Shown here one piece after another: positions 1-8,131 of a stretch of DNA of 64,000 bases. Origin of the DNA: CAZWRN01 sp964446685 (GTDB lineage: Bacteria > Patescibacteriota > Microgenomatia > Daviesbacterales > UBA10151); assembly GCA_964446685.1 (NCBI GenBank), contig CAYUPO010000006.1, positions 13,470 through 77,469 of the forward strand. The letters run 5' to 3'. Every line of letters starts with the position of its first letter. Within the stretch, counting starts at the first letter, position 1. The position numbers and the translations under genes were made by a program. The notes under the pieces were generated by a model, which ran no database searches, was not told where the DNA came from, and saw only the letters and a list, made by a program, of their open reading frames with translations.

Positions 1-2
1 CT

Positions 3-644
3 GCTTCGTTTCTGCCAAAACCAGTCATGGGGATCAATGGCAGCGGTATGCATACTAATTTCTCTTTAGCCAGGAAGGGGAAAAATGCTTTCTTTCACTT
101 AGGCGGTAAGGAAAGCCTTTCTCCCCTAGCCTGGGATTTTATCTCCCGGATATTAAACCATGCTCCAGAGATCTGTTTAATACTCAATTCCAGTGTGAAC
201 GCTTACAGAAGACTAGATCCCCGTTTTGAAGCACCAAACCAGATTAAGGTCTCCCCTATCGACCGTGGCTCAATGATCCGCATCCCAGTAGGCAATGAAA
301 AAACTTCCAGAATAGAGATCCGCTCAGTTGCACCTGATGCCAATCCTTATTTGGTACTCTATACCATTTTAAAAGTCGGGTTAACTGGTAAAAAACTCCC
401 CATTAATACAGATAAAAGAGACCGTTTACGTTTTCTCCCAGGTACTATTCAGGACGCTATTAAACTATTTAAAGCCAGTGATTTTATGAAACAGGTACTT
501 GGAGATGAAAATGCAGAAAAATATGTCGATTTCAAACAAGCAGCTGCTGACAGAAGCCCAAGAGATCTGGGAACAATGGTTAAAACCTCAGAAATAGTCT
601 ACCACCACGAAGTCACCAATCAGGCACTTTGGAATAATTTTTAG
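3..644 (+). CDS. glnA: Glutamine synthetase, C-terminal part (5' truncated by window)
   Basis: The reading frame is open from the window edge, so the ATG at 27 is internal. The translation starts ASFLPKPVMGINGSGMH, the ATP/glutamate-binding stretch of glutamine synthetases. It continues with EAPNQIKVSPIDRGSMIRIP and a RIEIRSVAPDANPYL block that holds catalytic-site arginines and the conserved SANPYL-type motif. The family makes glutamine from glutamate, ammonia and ATP as a cytosolic dodecamer. About 213 residues of the catalytic domain are present; the beta-grasp N-terminus lies outside. The next gene is convergent, 12 bases away. Identity is clear; the GSI subtype cannot be judged from this part. 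Confidence 0.95.
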   Translation, partial: ASFLPKPVMGINGSGMHTNFSLARKGKNAFFHLGGKESLSPLAWDFISRILNHAPEICLILNSSVNAYRRLDPRFEAPNQIKVSPIDRGSMIRIPVGNEKTSRIEIRSVAPDANPYLVLYTILKVGLTGKKLPINTDKRDRLRFLPGTIQDAIKLFKASDFMKQVLGDENAEKYVDFKQAAADRSPRDLGTMVKTSEIVYHHEVTNQALWNNF

Positions 645-656
645 AATTAGCAAAAC

Positions 657-1172
657 TTACTGAGTATTTGTTCTACAGTAAGGTGTACCGTTACCCGCTT
701 CTAGTCTTGCACAAATTTTGTAAACTGTCGCTCCCGCAGTAGGGACCCCGTCACCTAATACGGTCCAGCCTGTACCACAAGTAATTGTTCCGGTATTTGT
801 CATATTCGCTACAGTTATATCACCAACACCGGCTGTAGTACTTATACAATAAGGATAACCCAATGGATCTTTTGAAATAGTTGCTGTTGTTACTGTTTGT
901 CCCGGACAAATTCTACCTCCAAATAATGAACATGCTGCTGGTTGATATCCCGCTGTTGCTCCCTGTGGAACTTTATTTACTTCCAATACATGAGCTATTG
1001 CTTCAAGCTCGGCTCTTCTTTTCGCATCTCGTGCATTTGCTTGGATATTTCCAAACAACGCCACTGCTACTACTGAGATAATAGCGATGATTGCGATGGT
1101 TACAAGAAGTTCTATGAGAGTAAATCCGTTATGTTTCAAGTTGGAAAAATATTTATTGTAAGAGTAGCGCAT
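657..1172 (-). CDS. Type IV pilin-like / pseudopilin protein, copy 2 of a tandem pair
   Basis: A type III prepilin leader is visible: a short basic N-terminus, then G16 and the processing motif FTLIELLVTIAIIAI with Glu at mature position 5. The hydrophobic helix is followed by NARDAKRRAELEAI, typical of major pilin alpha-1 helices. The rest (about residues 60-171) is Gly/Thr/Cys-rich with four or five cysteines likely forming disulfides in a D-region-like globular head. It is a close paralog of the gene at 1262-1765, with nearly identical N-terminal 60 residues and a diverged middle. It has its own promoter. No pilin assembly genes are in the window, so pilus versus pseudopilus is undecided. 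Confidence 0.88.
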   Translation of the reverse strand: MRYSYNKYFSNLKHNGFTLIELLVTIAIIAIISVVAVALFGNIQANARDAKRRAELEAIAHVLEVNKVPQGATAGYQPAACSLFGGRICPGQTVTTATISKDPLGYPYCISTTAGVGDITVANMTNTGTITCGTGWTVLGDGVPTAGATVYKICARLEAGNGTPYCRTNTQ

Positions 1173-1178
1173 TAATTA

Positions 1179-1208
1179 ATTATGAATAATTCATTATCCT
1201 AATGTCAA
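1179..1208 (-). promoter_or_regulatory. Promoter of second pilin
   Basis: On the minus strand TTGACA (1203-1208) and CATAAT (1179-1184) are separated by 18 bases. The -10 box lies only 6 bases before the ATG at 1172, so the transcript would be nearly leaderless. Confidence 0.6.
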
Positions 1209-1261
1209 GTACATTTTAAAGAAAATACCTTTATAACAATCTAATCATATACAAGGATAAA

Positions 1262-1765
1262 TTACTGAGTATTTGTTCTGCAGAAAGGTTGAGCACTTGA
1301 TCCGTTTTCTAATCGTGTGCAAATTTTATATACAGCTGATCCTGCTGTTGGAACACCATTACCCAGAACTGTCCATCCAGTTCCGCATGTAACGGTTCCT
1401 GTGTTAGTCATATTTGCTACTGTTATATCTCCTACTCCAGCAGTTGTACTAATACAATACGGATAGCCTGAAGGATCAACTGCGATTGTTGCTGTTGTGG
1501 TGGTTTGTCCAGGGCAGATACCTCCGCCAAAAAGAGAACAGGCTGCAGGCTGATAACCAGCTGTTGCCCCCTGTGGAACTTTATTTACTTCTAGTACATT
1601 TGCTATAGATTCTAATTCAGATCTTCTTTTTGCGTCTCGAGCATTAGCTTGGATATTTCCGAAAAGTGCGACTGCTACTACTGAGATAATTGCGATGATG
1701 GCGATGGTTACGAGTAACTCAATTAGAGTGAAACCTTTTTGTGTTTTGTTGTATTGGGCAGTCAT
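1262..1765 (-). CDS. Type IV pilin-like / pseudopilin protein, copy 1 of a tandem pair
   Basis: The leader MTAQYNKTQKG is followed by FTLIELLVTIAIIAI, giving prepilin cleavage after G11 and the conserved Glu5. The following helix NARDAKRRSELESIANVLEVNK and the C-terminal cysteine pattern (ACSLFGG, PYCIST, TCGTGW, YKICTRLE, FCRTNTQ) match the downstream paralog residue for residue over most of the length. The second copy differs mainly near the C-terminus. The pair looks like a recent tandem duplication, each copy with its own promoter. It probably forms a surface filament or secretion pseudopilus; no assembly ATPase or prepilin peptidase is nearby. Confidence 0.88.
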   Translation of the reverse strand: MTAQYNKTQKGFTLIELLVTIAIIAIISVVAVALFGNIQANARDAKRRSELESIANVLEVNKVPQGATAGYQPAACSLFGGGICPGQTTTTATIAVDPSGYPYCISTTAGVGDITVANMTNTGTVTCGTGWTVLGNGVPTAGSAVYKICTRLENGSSAQPFCRTNTQ

Positions 1766-1784
1766 TTGTTTTTGGTTGTAATCT

Positions 1785-1814
1785 ATTATTCACATTTCTT
1801 ACATTACTTGTCAA
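1785..1814 (-). promoter_or_regulatory. Promoter of first pilin
   Basis: Minus strand: TTGACA (1809-1814), an 18-base spacer, AATAAT (1785-1790), about 19 bases before the start codon at 1765. Confidence 0.6.
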
Positions 1815-1849
1815 CAGGTGTCTTTGTGCCTAAATATAAACCAGTTTTG

Positions 1850-2512
1850 TTATGGGTTCTCTTTTTGTAAGATTTTAAAATATTCTTTTTTGGGATGTTT
1901 TGAAAGCTGCTGTTTTATCATTTCCCCATCCTGTTTTTGGGACTGATGGCAGTTGATAGCAGAGAGCTTTGTTTCCCAAACTGATGAGACGTCTACTACT
2001 AAATCTGCCTCATTTATCTCAATGCCCGGCGGCATATATATAAAGTAGTCTTTCATCTCCCCTAGTACGGTTTCAAGCTCAGAGTAATAAAGTAGCTTTT
2101 TGACGAATTTAGTTTTTCGGTAAACAAAGGTTGTGACCAGAGAAACGAAGATGTGATCGATATGACCTGAAATCCCCAGCTGATTAAATGTTAGTAAAGT
2201 ATCCGGCTGGTATTTTTGCAGCAATTTTTCGATTTTTTCAGCTACTTCATGATAAAGATTATTCGAAAGTGATCCATCTTTGTAGCCAAGAAACTCTACC
2301 TCTTTTACCCCAATTATTTTGGCGGATTGTGTCAGCTCTCCCCTTCTGGTCTCACCCAGATTGGTTACACTTTCTAATGCATTTTGGCCCGCGTCTCCAT
2401 CAGTTACACAAATAAGATAGACATCTCTTTCTTTAGCAAAAGTAGCCAGAGTGCCGGATGGACCAAACGCTTCATCATCAGGATGAGCAAAGATAGCTAC
2501 TAAAGGTTTCAT
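1850..2512 (-). CDS. PIG-L / LmbE family deacetylase
   Basis: The N-terminus KPLVAIFAHPDDEAFGPSG carries the HPDDE zinc/catalytic motif of the PIG-L (LmbE-like) N-deacetylase fold. A second conserved histidine motif is SGHIDHIFVS near the middle. At about 220 residues it is a full-length single-domain member. The family removes N-acetyl groups from GlcNAc-type substrates in glycolipid, mycothiol or bacillithiol pathways; the substrate here is unknown. Two in-frame ATGs exist (2518 and 2512). The second is chosen because TATAAT at 2519-2524 puts the transcription start exactly on it. Confidence 0.88.
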   Translation of the reverse strand: MKPLVAIFAHPDDEAFGPSGTLATFAKERDVYLICVTDGDAGQNALESVTNLGETRRGELTQSAKIIGVKEVEFLGYKDGSLSNNLYHEVAEKIEKLLQKYQPDTLLTFNQLGISGHIDHIFVSLVTTFVYRKTKFVKKLLYYSELETVLGEMKDYFIYMPPGIEINEADLVVDVSSVWETKLSAINCHQSQKQDGEMIKQQLSKHPKKEYFKILQKENP

Positions 2513-2518
2513 AGCCAT

Positions 2519-2524
2519 ATTATA
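2519..2524 (-). promoter_or_regulatory. -10 box of PIG-L gene (leaderless)
   Basis: Perfect TATAAT on the minus strand, ending 6 bases before the ATG at 2512. The upstream ATG at 2518 falls between the -10 box and the predicted start of transcription, so it should not be in the mRNA. Confidence 0.55.
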
Positions 2525-2619
2525 GCTTAATTTGAAATTTACAATTCGAAATTTGAAGTAAAAAAAGAATGTTTGAAATTTAAATTTTTAAACCTTTCAA
2601 ATTGTAAATTTTTTAGTTC

Positions 2620-2813
2620 CGTCATTGCGGAGCAAGAACTTGTTCATTGCGGAGCAAGAACTTGTTCATTGCGAGCCACAATCATGAAACTGATCGTGGC
2701 GAGCGAATATATTAAGAATTAACGCACGGCAATCAGTATTGCAGAATCAACTAAGTTACTAAGTTAATTCCTGGTTGCGAGATTGCTTCGTCACTCCGTT
2801 CCTCGCAATGACG
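2620..2813. repeat. Dispersed palindromic element, copy A (with internal 22-bp duplication)
   Basis: Fills most of the spacer between the PIG-L gene and msrA. Read on the minus strand it begins CGTCATTGCGAGGAACGG and ends CTCGCAATGA, with an internal hairpin CCACGATCAG / TGATTGTGG. It is homologous to copies at 37886-38011 and 62261-62410. Its outer end carries a 22-bp unit (CATTGCGGAGCAAGAACTTG plus TT) twice in tandem at 2623-2666, which accounts for its 194 bp against 150 bp in the last copy. Confidence 0.85.
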
Positions 2814-2875
2814 TTCAGTTTGTTTGCTTGCTTTCAATAACAAAACTTTGTTGTTCGAAGGGACAATTTAGATGC

Positions 2876-2881
2876 TATAAT
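2876..2881 (+). promoter_or_regulatory. -10 box of msrA (leaderless)
   Basis: Perfect TATAAT with the ATG of msrA beginning 7 bases after it, so transcription is expected to start at the start codon. No Shine-Dalgarno is visible. A poor -35 candidate (TTGTTC) lies 19 bases upstream. Confidence 0.5.
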
Positions 2882-2887
2882 CGGTTT

Positions 2888-3427
2888 ATGGAAAAGGCAA
2901 CTTTAGCTGGGGGATGTTTTTGGTGTACTGAGGCGGTATTTCAAAAGCTTAAAGGAGTTGAGTCTGTGCTTCCTGGTTATACAGGTGGCCATATTCAGAA
3001 TCCAACTTATGAAGAAGTTTCCTCTGGTGAGTCAGGACACGCTGAAGCTATTCAGATAGAATTTGATCCCAAAATTATTTCATTTGAAACATTGCTGGAT
3101 GTATTTTGGCAACTGCATGATCCGACTACTCTCAATCAGCAGGGAGCTGATCATGGAACTCAGTATCGCAGTGCTATTTTTTATCATGATGAAAAACAAA
3201 AAGAGCTAGCTGAAAAATCACTGGAAAAAGCTGAAGCAGCTGGAATGTATTCAGATCAGTTTGTGACTGAAATTGTCCCCTTTGATACTTTTTATGAAGC
3301 TGAAGAAGAACATCGTAGTTTTTATGAAAATAATCCCAATCAGCCGTACTGCCGAATTGTGATAGATCCTAAAATTCAAAAACTTTATAAAAACTTTCAT
3401 AACCAGTTAAAAGAAGACGAACTTTAG
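2888..3427 (+). CDS. msrA: Peptide-methionine (S)-S-oxide reductase MsrA
   Basis: Reduces the S-epimer of methionine sulfoxide in proteins and free methionine. The start at 2888 gives MEKATLAGGCFWCTEAVF, the canonical MsrA N-terminus with catalytic Cys10 in GGCFWC. Upstream in-frame codons come from the palindromic repeat and are rejected. Other family blocks follow: YTGGHIQNPTYEEV, SGHAEAIQIEFDP, DPTTLNQQGADHGTQYRSAIF and EEEHRSFYENNPNQPYC. At 179 residues it is full length. A separately encoded, membrane-anchored MsrB lies at 8557-9084, so both epimers can be repaired. Confidence 0.96.
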   Translation: MEKATLAGGCFWCTEAVFQKLKGVESVLPGYTGGHIQNPTYEEVSSGESGHAEAIQIEFDPKIISFETLLDVFWQLHDPTTLNQQGADHGTQYRSAIFYHDEKQKELAEKSLEKAEAAGMYSDQFVTEIVPFDTFYEAEEEHRSFYENNPNQPYCRIVIDPKIQKLYKNFHNQLKEDEL

Positions 3428-3436
3428 TGATGGAAA

Positions 3437-3700
3437 TTAGGCAGTAGAATGAGTAAAAGCTGCCAGAATGGCTTGAATTTTAGTTGAGTTTTTTCCTCTC
3501 CGACATAGATCCCGGATAATCCAGTAGATTTGAATATGGGTAGCGCCTTTCTGCTGATCCAAATTAAATGGAGTTCCATCCGGATTTTTTTTATCCTGAA
3601 ATCCACTAATTGGTTCAGTCACATTATCTCTTGCCCATTCCCACCAGACATTGACACACTCACTGCAGTTTTCGTGTTGATGATTAATCATATCTACCAT
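3437..3700 (-). CDS. Small hypothetical protein
   Basis: An 87-residue frame starting MVDMINHQHENCSECVNVWWEW. The Cys-x-x-Cys pair and a Trp-rich start are the only visible motifs; the rest (GATHIQIYWIIRDLCRRGKN) looks like a compact helical protein. It is convergent with msrA, 9 bases away. Base use is protein-like and the alternative overlapping frame looks worse. I do not recognise a family. Confidence 0.5.
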   Translation of the reverse strand: MVDMINHQHENCSECVNVWWEWARDNVTEPISGFQDKKNPDGTPFNLDQQKGATHIQIYWIIRDLCRRGKNSTKIQAILAAFTHSTA

Positions 3701-3772
3701 CCTATAACTTTACCCAGCATGCGTAATACCTAGGTCAGTGAAGTTGAAGTACTGTGTAAGGAAATTAATAGC

Positions 3773-4369
3773 TTATTTGGTAATATTTAATGACTGAAGT
3801 ATTTGGAGGAGCACTTCTCTGTTTTTATTTAAAGAAAAAACATTCACATAGATCCCCTCCGGCTTATTTTTAACAAATTGCTTTTGCAGCTGCCAAAATT
3901 CTGCGTTGTTGTCTCTGCCGCTGCTTTGAATATGAGAGGCGTGACAAACTCTTTCTTCACCTGACTGGATCATCATCTTTTCAAAACCCGGATCTTCACA
4001 GGCTCCGCCATAAGCATCTGCCCAGAATATATCGACCCAACCTTCAGGTCCTTCCAGTTTTATATCAGACTTATCTTTGTACCTCTCACTTTGAGAAAAA
4101 GAGATCAACCAGTTTTGAGGGAAATTAACACTAAATTTTTTATTTGGATCTTTGAATTCTTTCCAGTTAGCGGTGTTTAAATCTGCAGAGGGAGATGGCT
4201 GATGCATCATTCGCTGCTCCATTTGGTGAGGTCTTTCAAATGTCTGGTCAAGATGTTTCTGGTAAGTTCGGCCAAAATAAAATCCGCCAAAAGGAAGAGC
4301 AATAAATAAGATCAAAGCCAGCGTTTTTGATAAACGGGTTACCGTAGTTAATTCTTTGGGAATCTTCAC
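3773..4369 (-). CDS. Membrane-anchored PsbP/DUF1795-like lipid- or surface-associated protein
   Basis: Residues about 13-33 (LSKTLALILFIALPFGGFYFG) form one transmembrane anchor. After a Pro/Ser/Met-rich linker comes WKEFKDPNKKFSVNFPQNW, the typical opening strand of PsbP-like domains (short extracytoplasmic beta domains). The 198-residue length fits anchor plus one domain. The function is unknown; the topology puts the domain outside the cell. The upstream neighbour is the tiny membrane gene at 4409-4555. Confidence 0.6.
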   Translation of the reverse strand: MKIPKELTTVTRLSKTLALILFIALPFGGFYFGRTYQKHLDQTFERPHQMEQRMMHQPSPSADLNTANWKEFKDPNKKFSVNFPQNWLISFSQSERYKDKSDIKLEGPEGWVDIFWADAYGGACEDPGFEKMMIQSGEERVCHASHIQSSGRDNNAEFWQLQKQFVKNKPEGIYVNVFSLNKNREVLLQILQSLNITK

Positions 4370-4408
4370 TCCGTCAGTATTTCAAAACAGCTGGCTTATT
4401 TCAAGTTG

Positions 4409-4555
4409 TCAGACAGTTCGGCGTAAGAATCTAAGTGCAAAAACGATAACTGCAATCACAAGCAGTATATGAATAAGTCCTCCTGCAACATTGAAAGCAA
4501 AACCGCCAAGCCAGGCAATGAGTAATATCACTGCGATAATTTCAAGTAATCCCAT
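4409..4555 (-). CDS. Lmo0937-type mini membrane protein (48 aa)
   Basis: A 48-residue gene, MGLLEIIAVILLIAWLGG followed by FAFNVAGGLIHILLVIAVIV and a basic tail LRFLRRTV. This matches the widespread Lmo0937 family of two-helix membrane peptides, with the characteristic VAGGLIHILLVIAVIV segment. Both hydrophobic helices and the positively charged C-terminus are present. The family is often linked to stress or envelope conditions but its role is unknown. It lies on the same strand as the PsbP-like gene, 39 bases upstream of it. Confidence 0.75.
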   Translation of the reverse strand: MGLLEIIAVILLIAWLGGFAFNVAGGLIHILLVIAVIVFALRFLRRTV

Positions 4556-4680
4556 ATATTAAATTTCAAATATCCAATGCCACTATCCAATTTCTAATTT
4601 TTAATTTCTGAGCGAAGCTCGAAAGAGGCTTTGCCTCATTTCTAAAATTGGGTTAGCAGTGTTTATTAAAATTTTTTCAC
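4556..4680. repeat. AT-rich inverted-repeat spacer
   Basis: Sequence of the type AATTTCTAATTTTTAATTTC with small hairpins (GAGCGAAGCTC; GAGGCTTTGCCTC). Similar AATTTCTAA/TTAGAAATT and ATATCAAATATCC blocks recur at 61066-61176 and 61607-61735. Confidence 0.5.
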
Positions 4681-4765
4681 CTCATTTCTAATTAATAGAT
4701 TAAAATACTGAGGTAATGGCTGAGTTAAAGGTGAATAAGGGCTTTGTAAGATCTTTTTAGAAAGA

Positions 4766-6244
4766 TTATTTAATAGGAAGTGAAAAATAAAAAGTTGAGC
4801 CTTTACCTTTTTCTCCTTCGACCCAGATTGCGCCTCTGTGTCTTTTAACAATTTCTTTGGAGATATAAAGACCCATCCCCAGTCCCGGGAAAGTTTTTTC
4901 GTGAGGGTCTGTTACCTGGTAGAGTCTTTCAAAAATCTTTTTTTGCTGCTCTTTGGAAATACCAATCCCCTGATCCTCAACACTAACCACCGCTTTTGAA
5001 TTGGATTTTTTAACTGCTATTTTAATATGTTTTCCCTCCGGCGAATACTTAATGGCATTGGTAATTAAATTGGTTATCACCTGATAAATCCTAAAACGGT
5101 CGGCATTGACAGTTAAGTTTTCTCCTTTAAAAGATATCAAATGTTGCTTGGTGGTTTTTTGCAGTATTTCAGCGGTCTCTTTGATTAGTTGGTCTAGTTC
5201 AAAATGCTGTTTATCAAAATGAAGTTTACCGGTCTGGATCCGGGACATATCCAGCAGATCCGCAACCAGCTCCTGCAGTCTTTCAGTCTGGGATTTAATA
5301 CTGAGTAAAGTTTTGGTGACTTTGGGGTCTTTAAAGCTTTTAATCTGATTTAAAAGTACTTCAATATATATTTTCATACTGGTAATCGGAGTTTTAAGTT
5401 CGTGAGAAGCCATATTGACGAAATCATCTTTTCGCTTCTCTAACTCTTTTTCAGAGGTGATGTCATCAATGGTTGAAACAGCCGCAATGATCTGTTTGTT
5501 TTTGTTTTTAATGGGAGCTGCATTGACCCGCAGGAAATAATTCTTATTATCTTCTCTGATATATTCAATCTCTTCTCCGGTAATAGTTTCACCTTTACTC
5601 AAGGCTCTAACCAACGGCCAGTCTTTGGCTAAAAGTGCTTTTCCATCCCGGAAAGCAGTTGATGAACGGTAGTTTCCATCTTTCTGTAAGGGCCCTTTGA
5701 TACTTTGCCCCATTATTCTGGCCAGCTGTCTGTTTCCTTCCAGCCTATTTCCTTTTGCATCAACCATCAGAACACCTACCGGCAGCTGCTGCAAAACTGT
5801 TTCTAACCGGGCTTTGCCATCTTCAGCTATCTGCTTTGCTTCTGTTTCCTGAATAATTAAAGTATCGATTCTCTGCTTTAACCAACCAATAATTGATGCC
5901 ATTAGCAGATATAAAATAAATAAAACAAATGAAGTTTCAACAGCGGTATTCCACTGATCTCCGGTATATCCTCTGGTATAAATAATGTAGAGATAATATA
6001 AAACAGCAATTATGGATGAGATAAATCCTCCCCGAATACCATCTCTGAAAGAAAAGTAAATTATGGCTGCAACATTGATAAAAATGATGTAAGTTCCGAC
6101 AACTTCGGGATTATTTGCCATCCGGTTAGCAAAAATTTCTGACAGGACAGAAACTAAAATATTAAATCCGATGGGAAAACGATACGAATAAGTTGTTGTC
6201 CCAAGGCGTTCTAAAGGATTTAGATAATTAAGAACTGCTCTCAT
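4766..6244 (-). CDS. Membrane PAS-domain sensor histidine kinase
   Basis: Domains in order: several transmembrane helices (about residues 25-120, e.g. YIIFINVAAIIYFSF and FVLFILYLLMASIIGWL); a coiled linker; a PAS domain (about 145-265, VLQQLPVGVLMVDAKGN); HisKA with FVNMASHELKTPITS, whose His is the phosphorylation site; and HATPase_c with the N box (NLITNAIKYS), DQGIGIS and GLGMGLYISKEIVKRH. The 492-residue length fits a class I kinase. No response regulator is adjacent; the closest receiver protein is at 20415-20792. The -10 box TATTAT sits 8 bases before the ATG. Confidence 0.93.
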   Translation of the reverse strand: MRAVLNYLNPLERLGTTTYSYRFPIGFNILVSVLSEIFANRMANNPEVVGTYIIFINVAAIIYFSFRDGIRGGFISSIIAVLYYLYIIYTRGYTGDQWNTAVETSFVLFILYLLMASIIGWLKQRIDTLIIQETEAKQIAEDGKARLETVLQQLPVGVLMVDAKGNRLEGNRQLARIMGQSIKGPLQKDGNYRSSTAFRDGKALLAKDWPLVRALSKGETITGEEIEYIREDNKNYFLRVNAAPIKNKNKQIIAAVSTIDDITSEKELEKRKDDFVNMASHELKTPITSMKIYIEVLLNQIKSFKDPKVTKTLLSIKSQTERLQELVADLLDMSRIQTGKLHFDKQHFELDQLIKETAEILQKTTKQHLISFKGENLTVNADRFRIYQVITNLITNAIKYSPEGKHIKIAVKKSNSKAVVSVEDQGIGISKEQQKKIFERLYQVTDPHEKTFPGLGMGLYISKEIVKRHRGAIWVEGEKGKGSTFYFSLPIK

Positions 6245-6325
6245 GAAGTCCTATAATATCATATTTTTGATATAATTTTTACTTTTTTGATAAAGATTTA
6301 ATTTTTTAGTACTGAAGTATCCTTT

Positions 6326-7459
6326 TTATATCTGAGACAGAGAAAGTTTGGCTGGTTGATAGTTTTTGTTGTACAAAAGGGCTTTTTCAAACTCTTTTTT
6401 GGCTTGCACTTTATCGGATTGTTCTAGATATACTTCTCCCCTGATCTGATAAATTTCCGAAAAAGATGGATTACCGCTTTGGATTATTTGCTGAGTAAGT
6501 GAAAAAACTTTATCAAAATTTTTGTTTTTTTGATACGCTAAAACAGGTTCCAGCTGATACCAGATTAAACGATATGGGATTTTTGACTGAACCTGTTCAA
6601 ATGACTGAATTGATTTATCATACTGACCCAAATAGTAATAATTGATCGACTGGTTAAATACTGCAAAATTTGACTGCTCTGCTAATGATCTTTTTAAAGC
6701 ATTTACAAAAGCTACTCTTTCATCGGCTTCTTCCCCCAGGATATTTTTTACCAACTCTGATTTTTCAGCTGGCACAATCACCAGATAATCATAATTAAAG
6801 ACCTGCCACAGTCTCATGAATTCTCCATAGCTGACTCTTTTCTCCTGTCCAAATATAGAATCATCCTGAATAATTTCCTGCTTTAAATCATCGTAGCCTT
6901 TGATAATCCGGTAATGACCAAATCCGCCTTTTTCATCAATCCAGGTAATGGTAATTACGGGAATACCATTGGTAGTTAATTTTTTTATTTTATCCAGATC
7001 ACCATTGGCTCTTTTAAAAGCTGCCAAGTTTTGGTTTGTTGCGAAGGATGCCATTTCATCTAAAGTCACTGACTTATCGTCGTTATATCCCTGGGGATTA
7101 TTAAACGGTCTTAGCTGATCGGCTATTTGTTGCTGGGTGAAATTAAGACCATAAAAATCCAACAGCATTGAAAGTGTGGCCGGGCCGCAATTATTGTAAG
7201 TTTGATAGACGTACTGCTGAGAATGCAGTAAGGCTGATGTAGATGGTTGTTTAATATCACTTTTAGGTGCTACTGACTGTGCAGGACTAGGTGATGGGAC
7301 GGGAGAATCCATGACCGGAATCTCAGCACTGGGAAATGGGGTCGCTACAGGTCGGGGGCTACTCCAAAAAGCTGTCCCTAATTGTCTGGTATATGAGTTC
7401 TGACTAAAAATCCAAACCAGATTTATAAGTATAAAAAGAATTAATATCAGCCGAAACAT
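6326..7459 (-). CDS. C39-like peptidase with TPR repeats, membrane anchored
   Basis: An N-terminal hydrophobic anchor (LILILFILINLVWIF) is followed by a Pro/Ser linker (residues 35-75). The papain-like C39 family domain has QTYNNCGPATLSMLLDFYG (catalytic Cys and oxyanion region), GGFGHYRIIKGYDD (catalytic His) and a following Asp. The C-terminal 110 residues form TPR-type helices (YYYLGQYDKSIQSFEQV, IRGEVYLEQSDKVQAKKEFEKAL). It is predicted to act outside the membrane. The usual double-glycine export role of C39 proteases in ABC transporters is not implied because no transporter domain is present. It sits upstream of an L,D-transpeptidase on the same strand. Confidence 0.85.
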   Translation of the reverse strand: MFRLILILFILINLVWIFSQNSYTRQLGTAFWSSPRPVATPFPSAEIPVMDSPVPSPSPAQSVAPKSDIKQPSTSALLHSQQYVYQTYNNCGPATLSMLLDFYGLNFTQQQIADQLRPFNNPQGYNDDKSVTLDEMASFATNQNLAAFKRANGDLDKIKKLTTNGIPVITITWIDEKGGFGHYRIIKGYDDLKQEIIQDDSIFGQEKRVSYGEFMRLWQVFNYDYLVIVPAEKSELVKNILGEEADERVAFVNALKRSLAEQSNFAVFNQSINYYYLGQYDKSIQSFEQVQSKIPYRLIWYQLEPVLAYQKNKNFDKVFSLTQQIIQSGNPSFSEIYQIRGEVYLEQSDKVQAKKEFEKALLYNKNYQPAKLSLSQI

Positions 7460-7496
7460 CGGTTAATTATAGGTGATTGGAGGTAATATCGGAAAT

Positions 7497-7955
7497 TTAG
7501 TAGACTTCAACCCGGGTCCCTACCGGAGCAAAGTTGTACAACCATTCAGCAGCTTTTAGTGGCACATTGACACAACCATGTGAGGCTACACGGCCAAAAT
7601 TGTTATGCCAGTAAGCACCATGGATGGCGTAACCTTCATGGAAATACATGACATGGGGCACATTTTTGACCAGATATTTGCCGCTGGGGTAAATATTTTT
7701 ATAAGGAGATGGCCCGCGCATATCCTGCATCGGAGTTTTCCAGTAAATCTTAAATGATCCTTTAACTGTGGGTGTTAGATTCATCCCGGTTGAGACTTTT
7801 GTCTCATACTGCACTTTCCCCCCTTCCCAGGCTGTCAGCTTTTGCGATCCCAGATCGACAGTGATCATTTTTTCATTAGTAAATATTTGAGCATGTGCGG
7901 AAGGAACAAACAGAAAAAAGAAGAATAAAACAATTATTCCCGAGAATAATTTCAT
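7497..7955 (-). CDS. L,D-transpeptidase (YkuD family)
   Basis: A signal peptide (LFSGIIVLFFFFLFVPSAHA) precedes a YkuD catalytic domain ending in HGAYWHNNFG and ASHGCVNVPLKAAEWLY. The HxxxxxxxxxxxxxxSHGC(V/I)N pattern supplies the nucleophilic Cys and the conserved His. It is 152 residues long, a minimal secreted enzyme without LysM. The family makes 3-3 cross-links in peptidoglycan or attaches proteins to it. Its neighbour, the C39-like protein, is also extracytoplasmic, which suggests a cell-wall module. Confidence 0.93.
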   Translation of the reverse strand: MKLFSGIIVLFFFFLFVPSAHAQIFTNEKMITVDLGSQKLTAWEGGKVQYETKVSTGMNLTPTVKGSFKIYWKTPMQDMRGPSPYKNIYPSGKYLVKNVPHVMYFHEGYAIHGAYWHNNFGRVASHGCVNVPLKAAEWLYNFAPVGTRVEVY

Positions 7956-8131
7956 TTAAATATCATAACATTTTTTTAATTTATGAGTTAATACCCGTCA
8001 AACAATGAATTTATCAACAACAACCTACGAAGTATCCAGTGGAAAGTTCTTTGCTCGCTTCATCCTCGCTGCAAGAGCATTTAGGTATTACTCTTCACAA
8101 ATAAGAATGGATTATTATTTGCTGTTATAGT

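Noticed and set aside
2783..2887. A longer N-terminus for MsrA from the ATG at 2783.
   Set aside because: Those codons lie in the palindromic repeat and the -10 box; the conserved start is at 2888.
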